Shown piece after piece: positions 1 to 5,348 of a stretch of DNA of 5,714 nt. This DNA comes from Clostridia bacterium. GTDB taxonomy: Bacteria; Bacillota_A; Clostridia; Christensenellales; UBA1242. Under the pieces are notes generated by a model. That model was not told the origin of the DNA, ran no database searches, and saw nothing but the letters and a program-made list of their open reading frames with translations. The number at the start of each line of letters is the position of its first letter. Within the stretch, counting starts at the first letter, position 1. The position numbers and the translations under genes are program-made. The stretch is taken from the NCBI GenBank assembly GCA_017403205.1, contig JAFQOM010000070.1, positions 1 to 5,714 of the forward strand. Direction: 5' to 3'.

Positions 1-302
1 AACAGTGCTTGAAAGAGCAACCATTTTTATCATATTTGCCATACAATCAAATATTTTTATCTAGCAAAATAACAGATAAAATATTAATACAAGGTGTGGC
101 TGATTTGATATTTAAAGTTGGAGATAAATATTATTTAATTGACTATAAAACAACAAGAGTTAATAGTCCCGACCAGTTGGTCGAAAAATATCAATTGCAG
201 TTAAAATTGTATAAGTTATGCTTAGAAAAAGCTCTTAAAATTAATATTCATGCCACATATGTTTATTCTTTCTGCTTAAATGATTTTGTAAAAATTATTT
301 AA
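1..302 (+). CDS. addA: AddA helicase-nuclease, C-terminal fragment (5' end outside window)
   Basis: This is the last ~99 codons of a gene that runs in from the left edge; the frame is open to base 3, so the TTG at 9 is an internal Leu codon and not a start. It matches the RecB-type PD-(D/E)XK nuclease domain at the C-terminus of AddA. Visible are the E-x-PF segment (codons from base 15), the GVADLIF strand with the metal-binding Asp at 102-104, the IDYKTT core with Asp at 141-143 and Lys at 147-149, and the following Q-x-Q-x-x-x-Y helix. The end (YVYSF, then a short hydrophobic strand) is typical of the family. AddA (about 1,200 residues in known members) works with AddB to unwind and resect DNA double-strand ends for RecA repair at Chi-like sites. 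The nuclease core looks intact. A different RecB-family nuclease is possible but less likely. Confidence 0.85.
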   Translation, partial: QCLKEQPFLSYLPYNQIFLSSKITDKILIQGVADLIFKVGDKYYLIDYKTTRVNSPDQLVEKYQLQLKLYKLCLEKALKINIHATYVYSFCLNDFVKII

Positions 303-337
303 AATAAAACAAAATGTTGTTATTTTTGTTTTTATTT
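301..337 (+). terminator. Possible weak AT-only hairpin after addA
   Basis: Directly after the addA stop, an A-rich arm (301-315) can pair with a T-rich arm (322-337). This gives about 13 pairs with two bulged T residues and a single G-C pair (C310:G328). A T-rich stretch follows. It could end the addA transcript, but such an AT-only stem is weak and could arise by chance in AT-rich DNA. Confidence 0.22.
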
Positions 338-349
338 GTTGTTTTGTTG

Positions 350-358
350 TGTTATACT
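350..358 (+). promoter_or_regulatory. Extended -10 promoter for the 725-codon gene
   Basis: The bases TGTTATACT form an extended -10 element (TG, one base, then TATACT, 5 of 6 to TATAAT). At a 17-bp spacing the -35 position (330-335) has only a poor TTTTAT, which fits an extended -10 promoter. Transcription would start near 365, about 25 bases before the ATG at 390, and include the AGGAG ribosome site at 376-380, nine bases before the start. Confidence 0.5.
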
Positions 359-389
359 ATCACATATAAAAATATAGGAGATATAAAGT

Positions 390-2567
390 ATGTTTCAATT
401 AGGTGCTTCTGCAGAAGAAATAATAACCAAAGTTATTAATTTTTTTGATGAGACGTTTGTTTCACTTGCAGATCTTTGGTATTGGCCAATTATTATGGTT
501 GGGTTAATGTTGGTTGCTGTTCTTACAATGTCTATTTTAGTAGGTTGTTCTTATGAAAATAGAATTTTAAAAGCTGTTAATAAAATTAATATTTACTTTT
601 TGCAAAAGCCTTTTATTACGGAAGATAATCTTGTTGAGTTTAATTTGAAGATGAAAAAGGTTCCAAAAGTATTAAGAAACAATTGGCAGATTTATATGTT
701 AAACAGGGAAGACGCACCTACAACATATATTAATTCAAATACTTGTATTGATAAGCCTTTAAGAACAAGTAGTATTGAAAAAAATTTAGGTAATTTTTCT
801 ATCTTTACGATTTTGTTGGTATTTATCTCTTTTATAACAGGTCTTCAATATGCAAGAACTTATGTTGGTGATTTTGCCCACGCATTATTTATTGCTTGCA
901 TTGTTCCACTTTGCATAATTTTAGTTTATACAATTTTTGTGCTTATTATTAAGGCTGTAAAAAACGATATTTACAATATGCTTTATGATAACTTTCCTAT
1001 GTATGAACGCAACTTAACAAAAGCAGTTTCTACACTTCCAAGTTATGTTGATTATGAAATCTTATTTACTAGGCAAGAAATTAAAGAAGGTATTCCTATC
1101 CTTCAACAATATTTGGAAAAACGTGCACTTATTGAACAACAAGAATTGGAAAAAGCAAGAGCAAACGCTGTTGCTTGTGAAGAATATAATTTTGATGAAC
1201 TTGGTATAGATGGCTCCCTTGTTTTAGAGCGTGCCATGAAGGAGTGCGAAACATTTATTAAAACAAAGCGCAGACTTCAAGAAGAGTGCGATCAAATTGA
1301 AACAGAAAAAGAAAATTATAAAAAGAATTACGAAACAGCTGCTAAGGATTATCAACGTAAACTTCAAGCAAGTAGAGAAAACTTAGAAAGTTTGAAAGCT
1401 CAACAAGAATCTTCCACTAACCGTATTGAAGCAAACTATATTAAAAAACAACAAGGCGATGAAATTAAAAAGCAACAACAACTTGAAAAGGATAGTGAAG
1501 AAGCTGCTGCTAAATTTAATGAAGAACAAATTTCATTGCAACAAGAAATTGAAAAACGTCAACAAGAAATTGAAGAGAAAAAACTTTTTGTTCAACAAGC
1601 AATGCTTTTAGAGTTTAAACATTATGCAAACACTCTTTATAAAGCTCTTGGTCAAAAAGCGGCAGAAGTTGGCAATCAAAAGCTTATGAACTTAGCTCAA
1701 GAAAATTCAGACCTTAAGGTTCTTATAAACGATATGCAAGGTGTGGGTGGAACAGAGGTAAATGTTCAAGATAATTTGATTAATCAAGAAGAAGTTTCAA
1801 GTCAATCATTATACGAAATGACTTCAGGAGAACAAGCAGAACTTGAAAGTGGCAGAGAAGAAGTTTTAATAGAGACTCAACCTGAAGTTCAGGCTGAAGA
1901 AGTTCAACCTGAGACTCAATCTGAAATTCAACCTGTTGTTCAACCTGCTGATACAGATGTTGACACAGCAAATGACAATGCTGGTGATGACTCATCAACA
2001 GATGATGGTGGCAAACAAATGCAAGAGACAATTGTAGAAGTTCAGCCTAATGAAGTTAAGCCAGAAGAAGATTTGGATTCTTTGCAAAAACAAATAGAAG
2101 AAGAAAATGCTAAATTGCAAGCTCAACAACAAGCTTTAGAAAGTGATTTAAATAATACAATTTCTAAAATTGATGCAACAGTGGAAACTCAACCAGAACC
2201 TGTTGTGGAAGAAGCGGTAGCAGAGGTTCAACCAGAACAAGTTGTAGCTGATCCAGTTGTGGAAACTCAACCAGAGCCAATTGCGGAACAAGAACCCGTT
2301 GCAGAGCCTCAACCAAAACCAACTGTAGCTGAACCTGAAGAAGAGGTTGAAGAAGAGCCTGTTAGATCTGCAGCACCAAGATCTTCATCTCGCAGACCAG
2401 CTGCAAAAAGACCAGCAACATCAAGATCAACAGCAAATAGATCAGCATCTTCTAGCAGATCAAGATCAACAAGAGGTGGTAGTGCAGCAACGGCACGAAA
2501 AGCAACAAGCGAAATAGATGCTTTAAATGCAGAAATGCAAAAACTATTAGATTCTACAAAAAAATAG
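390..2567 (+). CDS. Three-TM membrane protein with long coiled coil and charged low-complexity tail (unknown function)
   Basis: I do not recognise this 725-residue protein as a named family. Seen in the sequence: an amphipathic N-terminus (1-30); TM1 about 33-53; a soluble loop 54-135 with a conserved-looking core (VPKVLRNNWQIYML, 91-104); TM2 about 136-155; a short turn; TM3 about 163-189; a long Lys/Glu/Gln coiled coil about 228-420; a Pro/Gln/Glu-rich segment (495-520, 549-558, 598-657) broken by a second short coiled coil (561-592); an Arg/Ser/Ala-rich basic tail (659-704); and a final amphipathic helix (706-723). The TM1-loop-hairpin order with a cytoplasmic tail resembles ExbB/TolQ/MotA-type subunits, and the long tail recalls ZorA. 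The glycine/threonine motifs of those families are not evident, so this is inference. The start is set by AGGAG nine bases upstream. The gene appears monocistronic: it has its own promoter and a strong terminator follows. No partner gene is adjacent. The ORF is confident; the function is not. Confidence 0.9.
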   Translation: MFQLGASAEEIITKVINFFDETFVSLADLWYWPIIMVGLMLVAVLTMSILVGCSYENRILKAVNKINIYFLQKPFITEDNLVEFNLKMKKVPKVLRNNWQIYMLNREDAPTTYINSNTCIDKPLRTSSIEKNLGNFSIFTILLVFISFITGLQYARTYVGDFAHALFIACIVPLCIILVYTIFVLIIKAVKNDIYNMLYDNFPMYERNLTKAVSTLPSYVDYEILFTRQEIKEGIPILQQYLEKRALIEQQELEKARANAVACEEYNFDELGIDGSLVLERAMKECETFIKTKRRLQEECDQIETEKENYKKNYETAAKDYQRKLQASRENLESLKAQQESSTNRIEANYIKKQQGDEIKKQQQLEKDSEEAAAKFNEEQISLQQEIEKRQQEIEEKKLFVQQAMLLEFKHYANTLYKALGQKAAEVGNQKLMNLAQENSDLKVLINDMQGVGGTEVNVQDNLINQEEVSSQSLYEMTSGEQAELESGREEVLIETQPEVQAEEVQPETQSEIQPVVQPADTDVDTANDNAGDDSSTDDGGKQMQETIVEVQPNEVKPEEDLDSLQKQIEEENAKLQAQQQALESDLNNTISKIDATVETQPEPVVEEAVAEVQPEQVVADPVVETQPEPIAEQEPVAEPQPKPTVAEPEEEVEEEPVRSAAPRSSSRRPAAKRPATSRSTANRSASSSRSRSTRGGSAATARKATSEIDALNAEMQKLLDSTKK
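2181..2278 (+). repeat. Direct repeat pair inside the Pro/Gln/Glu-rich coding segment
   Basis: Two 20-base copies, at 2181-2200 and 2259-2278, are identical except for one base (GAACC versus GAGCC). They lie 78 bases (26 codons) apart and in the same reading frame, each encoding V-E-T-Q-P-E-P. Further shorter ETQPE, EVQPE and related units occur around 1874-1934 and 2218-2240. This is a degenerate in-frame repeat that probably grew by slippage or recombination; length differences between strains would be expected here. Confidence 0.7.
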
Positions 2568-2604
2568 AGTAGTTAAGATAATAGGTTAAAACAATTATAA
2601 AAAT

Positions 2605-2642
2605 AAAAAGGCGAGTGATAGTTTTTACCACTCGCTTTTTTT
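2605..2642. terminator. Bidirectional intrinsic terminator between convergent genes
   Basis: A perfect 7-bp GC-rich stem (GCGAGTG at 2611-2617 pairing with CACTCGC at 2629-2635) closes an 11-base loop. It is flanked by A residues on the left (2605-2609) and seven T residues on the right (2636-2642), so it can work on both strands. It lies 43 bases after the stop of the 725-codon gene and just beyond the end of the convergent PRC-barrel gene. Confidence 0.9.
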
Positions 2643-2658
2643 GAGGATTTTAAAAATG

Positions 2659-3408
2659 TTATTTTGTTTTGCTAAAAACAGTAAGCTCCATAATTTTGCT
2701 GTGTTTTTTTGCTATATCTAAAATTTTTTCGTTAATTAAATTATCTTTTTTTATAATTATTTCGTGATTTAATCCATAAATGGTTTTAAGTGCTTTTCTG
2801 CCAATTAAAAAATTACTATTGCTTACAATTTTTTGTGGGGTAAATCCTTGAGATATTTTATAGTTCATTTTTGGCTTATTTTCAATTGTAGGGTTTTCTA
2901 TTTTTGGCATTATTGTTATCACATTTTGGGTTGATACCATTTGATTTTTTATTTTTGGTTTTAAGTTATTAAGTTTTATTTGCTTGTCACTTGTATTTAC
3001 AATTATATTCTCTCCAATATTAACTAGGTTTTTTTGTTGGATTTTATTTTCGTTTGAAATAAAATTTTCAACTTCAAACCGTTCGTTAAACTGTATATCA
3101 GTTAGTTTGCCCAACCAGTCTCCTGTTGTTGTGTAAATGTTTGTATTTATTGGATTGTTATCTTTGTTGGATATTTGGTTTATATTTAAAATTAAAGCTT
3201 CTGAATTTTTTATTACCACAGAGTTTTTGCCAACACTGTATATTTTTGAAGAATCAATGGAATATTCTTCTTCATCTTTATCAAAAATTTTTAAATATCT
3301 TATCTTTTTGTAGTTATCGTCAAAAACAATACTGCTAACTGTTCCTTCAATTTTTCCGGTGTATAGATTAAGAACGGGCTTTGAAACAATTTCGCTTAAT
3401 AAATTCAT
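2659..3408 (-). CDS. PRC-barrel domain protein, YrrD-like
   Basis: This 249-residue protein has no signal peptide or membrane segment. Residues about 3-75 fit a PRC-barrel: a SEIVSKPVLNLYTGKIEG opening, then V-F-D-x-x-x-K-K-I-R-Y-L-K-I-F and an acidic turn. A second, diverged copy spans about 84-139 (IYTTTGDWLGKLTDIQF). A Lys/Asn/Ile-rich linker (140-199) leads to a compact C-terminal module, 200-245: L-I-G-R-K-A-L-K-T-I, then a G-x-x-H-E-I-I-I-K-K strand pair and a helix ending M-E-L-T-V. The tandem PRC layout with this C-terminal piece recalls Firmicute YrrD-like proteins. PRC barrels serve in RNA processing (RimM) and photosynthetic reaction centres, but the YrrD group has no settled function. 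The ATG at 3406-3408 is preceded by GGGGG at 3413-3417, four bases away, a close but usable site. It is divergent to the SPFH gene and ends at the shared bidirectional terminator. Confidence 0.82.
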   Translation of the reverse strand: MNLLSEIVSKPVLNLYTGKIEGTVSSIVFDDNYKKIRYLKIFDKDEEEYSIDSSKIYSVGKNSVVIKNSEALILNINQISNKDNNPINTNIYTTTGDWLGKLTDIQFNERFEVENFISNENKIQQKNLVNIGENIIVNTSDKQIKLNNLKPKIKNQMVSTQNVITIMPKIENPTIENKPKMNYKISQGFTPQKIVSNSNFLIGRKALKTIYGLNHEIIIKKDNLINEKILDIAKKHSKIMELTVFSKTK

Positions 3409-3543
3409 TTGTCCCCCTTTTTATGATTTGTAAAAATGGTATATCACATTTTATTTATATGCAACATGACAAGAGATTTAGTATTTTTATTTAGTAGCAT
3501 TTTTTTTTGTGTTATGTTAAAATTTTTTTTACAAGGGGTTGTT
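3409..3543. promoter_or_regulatory. Divergent promoter region between PRC-barrel and SPFH genes
   Basis: This 135-bp AT-rich gap must drive both flanking genes. For the plus-strand gene there are two overlapping extended -10 candidates, TGTTATGTT (3510-3518) and TGTTAAAAT (3515-3523); the latter hexamer TAAAAT is 5 of 6 to consensus, but it would leave a leader of only about 14 bases. For the minus-strand gene the best candidates (TTGCAT at about 3458-3463 with TATACC at about 3437-3442, reading leftward) have only 15 bases between them and are unconvincing. I saw no clear operator palindrome. Confidence 0.4.
3533..3538 (+). promoter_or_regulatory. Ribosome binding site that sets the SPFH gene start at 3544
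   Basis: AAGGGG stands five bases before the ATG at 3544. The in-frame ATG 36 codons upstream (3436) has no Shine-Dalgarno-like sequence and would lie upstream of the candidate -10 elements at 3510-3523. This decides for the shorter protein. Confidence 0.7.
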
Positions 3544-4980
3544 ATGGGCTTTTTTGCTAAGTTTAAAATGTTATTTAACAAGTCTATTGCCATTTTGCCA
3601 CATCAAAAGGATGAATTGGTTTCATTTGTTAAGCTTAAAAATGGCATGATTAAAATTGGCAGTGAACTTGTTGTAGACAAAGACTATAGCTTGGTAATTG
3701 TTTATTACAATAAGGTTTGTGATGTTTTAACAGAGGGTACTTATAAGGTTGATGAAATTGCGACACCAAAGTTGTTTAAATATTCTAAAGCTTATTACAC
3801 AAAAAGGGGATGGTTTACTGCAAAAACAATAAGGGCTGACGTTTATTTTGTAAACTTAAACACCCTTAAGCATAATATTTTTAAAACTCCAGAAAGAGTT
3901 GTTGTGTATAATGGTGACGAAAAGGTCAAAATTAAATTAGACGGCAATTTTACTATTCAAGTTATAGATACAGAAAAGTTTATGAAAACTTTGTGTGGTG
4001 ACTTTGCTGTTATAAAAAACAAAAAGACAATAAAAGAAATTTGCACTACAGTTGGATTTGCCGTTTCTAAAATTTTAAACGGAAAGAACTTTACATTGGG
4101 AGATTATTTAACAAGTAAAGAAAAAATCGTAGAAGCCTTAAATCAAGAAATTAATTTATATGTTGATAAGTATGGATTAAGAGTAAATGATTTTTTTATA
4201 AACAAAGTTATTTTGCCAAAAAAATATATAGATGAAAAAGCAAACGAAACAAGCCAGCATGTTGAAAAGGAAGGCGAAATTGATATTGTTAAAATTGTAG
4301 AAGAGCGCCTTAACAGCATGGAGAAAGACTTAAACATAGTTTATAAAAGACCTGATGGGGTAGAAACTCATACCATTAAACAGGGGGCCAATGAAACGGT
4401 TTCTATTAATGTTGGGGGCGAAAATCAAATATACAATAATCAAGAGTTGGTTAATACTTCAAATTCTTCAACCAGTGAACCAAAAGAAGTTTTAAATAAA
4501 ACAGAAGATGTTGTAGTTGATAATAGATCAAATACAGATAGCTCTAGTCAGGTGTTTACTATGCCATATGGTGAAGATAAAGAAACAGTATCTGCAAAGT
4601 TTGATCAACCTGAGCCAGAGATATTTAAAACAGAACATAAAATTAATAATGAATCAGGCGCTGAAATAACGGATGATTTTATTGATGATATGATTGATAA
4701 AATTGAAAAAAGAAAAAAACAAAAAAAGAGAGAGCGTGTTGCTGAAATTTTGGGTTATACTAATATGACAATTGGTCATGAAAAACCAAAACAAGTATTA
4801 GATATAAAAACGTCAAAAACAAAAAAATGTACTCAGTGTGGAACAATGTTAGAGACAGATGCAAAATTTTGTTCTAAATGTGGCAAATCTACAGATGAGT
4901 TGCTTGTATGTGCTTGTTGTGGTGCTAAAAACTTTCCAACAGCGCAAGTATGTTGTGTATGCAAAAGCAATTTAAATTAA
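3544..4980 (+). CDS. SPFH-domain protein with C-terminal double zinc ribbon, YdjI-like
   Basis: Started at 3544 the protein has 478 residues and opens with MGFFAKFKMLF, a short amphipathic N-terminus like those of YdjI-type proteins; no membrane segment follows. Residues about 28-240 fit the SPFH/Band 7 fold of this family: K-I-G-S-E-L-V-V, then V-L-T-E-G-T-Y-K-V-D, R-A-D-V-Y-F-V-N-L-N-T (97-107), T-P-E-R-V-V-V, a V-K-I-K-L-D-G-N-F-T-I-Q-V strand (128-140) and a helix-rich end (160-210). A polar, probably disordered linker (about 270-420) contains an acidic patch (377-385) and a basic run (389-398). The end carries two zinc ribbons: C429/C432 with C443/C446, and C456/C459 with C470/C473, plus extra Cys at 458 and 471. 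SPFH proteins assemble into membrane-linked scaffolds; YdjI-like members are poorly understood and often annotated as virion core or antifreeze-like proteins. Here there is no PspA/YdjF partner next door. Family assignment is good; function is unknown. Confidence 0.85.
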   Translation: MGFFAKFKMLFNKSIAILPHQKDELVSFVKLKNGMIKIGSELVVDKDYSLVIVYYNKVCDVLTEGTYKVDEIATPKLFKYSKAYYTKRGWFTAKTIRADVYFVNLNTLKHNIFKTPERVVVYNGDEKVKIKLDGNFTIQVIDTEKFMKTLCGDFAVIKNKKTIKEICTTVGFAVSKILNGKNFTLGDYLTSKEKIVEALNQEINLYVDKYGLRVNDFFINKVILPKKYIDEKANETSQHVEKEGEIDIVKIVEERLNSMEKDLNIVYKRPDGVETHTIKQGANETVSINVGGENQIYNNQELVNTSNSSTSEPKEVLNKTEDVVVDNRSNTDSSSQVFTMPYGEDKETVSAKFDQPEPEIFKTEHKINNESGAEITDDFIDDMIDKIEKRKKQKKRERVAEILGYTNMTIGHEKPKQVLDIKTSKTKKCTQCGTMLETDAKFCSKCGKSTDELLVCACCGAKNFPTAQVCCVCKSNLN

Positions 4981-4996
4981 AAAATAGTTTAAAATA

Positions 4997-5020
4997 AGCG
5001 GTTTTAAATTTTAAAACGCT
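4997..5020 (+). terminator. Hairpin after the SPFH gene, possible weak terminator
   Basis: AGCG at 4997-5000 pairs with CGCT at 5017-5020, and after one bulged G (5001) the arms TTTTAAA and TTTAAAAC-side bases continue the stem. The bases after it (TTGATT) are a poor U-run, so termination may be partial, leaving the DUF1858 gene co-transcribed in part. It could equally be a leader or processing hairpin for the next gene. Confidence 0.35.
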
Positions 5021-5055
5021 TTGATTAAAAATAAAAAAAAGAGAGGACAAATAAT

Positions 5056-5304
5056 ATGGCAAATATTACAAAAGAAACAACACTAGGCGAAATTTTAAAA
5101 ACATATTCAAACGCTCAAGATGTTTTAAAAGGTTTTGGGATGCATTGTTTTTCTTGCCCAATGAGCCAAATGGAAACAGTTGAGGAGGCAGGTCTCGTTC
5201 ATGGATTAAATGTTGATGAAATGATTGAGAAAATGAATGCAGATTTAATTGAAAACAAAAAAGAAGAAAAAACAAAAAGATGTTGCTGTAAATCAAAAAA
5301 ATAA
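5056..5304 (+). CDS. DUF1858 redox-disulfide protein (hybrid-cluster-protein-associated type) with Cys-rich tail
   Basis: This 82-residue cytosolic protein matches the DUF1858 family (the redox-disulfide domain named for its link to hybrid cluster protein). The features are T-L-G-E-I-L-K-T-Y at 9-17, V-L-K-G-F-G-M-H-C-F-S-C-P at 23-35 with the C31-x-x-C34 pair, T-V-E-E-A at 41-45, and H-G-L-N-V-D-E-M-I-E at 49-58 followed by a helix. The fold is a small helical domain thought to carry a redox-active disulfide or bind a ligand through the two cysteines; the partner is not established. The length is usual for the family except for a Lys/Glu-rich extension (67-82) with three consecutive Cys (76-78). 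GAGAGG at 5041-5046 precedes the ATG by nine bases. No hybrid cluster protein gene is in the window. A strong terminator follows. Confidence 0.88.
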   Translation: MANITKETTLGEILKTYSNAQDVLKGFGMHCFSCPMSQMETVEEAGLVHGLNVDEMIEKMNADLIENKKEEKTKRCCCKSKK

Positions 5305-5313
5305 CATTTAAAC

Positions 5314-5348
5314 AAAAAAAAGATTGAAATTTTTCAATCTTTTTTTTT
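5314..5348. terminator. Bidirectional intrinsic terminator
   Basis: AGATTGAAA (5321-5329) and TTTCAATCT (5332-5340) form a perfect inverted repeat, extended by an A-run (5314-5320) on the left and a T-run (5341-5348) on the right. It works for the DUF1858 gene on plus and for the minus-strand gene. The T-run overlaps the minus-strand stop codon at 5347-5349, so that transcript would end almost directly after its coding part. Confidence 0.88.

Noticed and set aside
9..302. A small complete gene starting with TTG at 9
   Set aside because: The frame is open to the window edge, there is no ribosome site, and the content is the C-terminal nuclease piece of AddA.
1426..1611. 61-codon open frame on the plus strand inside the coiled-coil gene
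   Set aside because: Lys/Asn-rich product from an AT-rich out-of-frame reading of the coiled coil, with no ribosome site of its own.
1780..2031. 83-codon open frame on the minus strand
   Set aside because: Leu/Gln/His-rich product is the mirror of the Gln/Glu codons of the real gene; antisense to a low-complexity coding region.
390..2567. Complete Zorya-type defence system
   Set aside because: Only a topology resemblance to ZorA; no ZorB, ZorC, ZorD or ZorE-like gene is present, and the flanking genes are housekeeping types.
3126..3338. 70-codon open frame on the plus strand
   Set aside because: Antisense to the well-supported PRC-barrel gene; Leu/Cys/Phe-rich composition is typical of a shadow.
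3409..3543. Riboswitch or phage attachment site in the divergent gap
   Set aside because: The gap is AT-rich without conserved stems, tRNA pieces or integrase gene nearby.
4143..4337. 64-codon open frame on the minus strand
   Set aside because: Antisense to the SPFH domain; no ribosome site or family resemblance.
5066..5296. 76-codon open frame on the minus strand
   Set aside because: Antisense to the DUF1858 gene, which has clear family motifs and a ribosome site.
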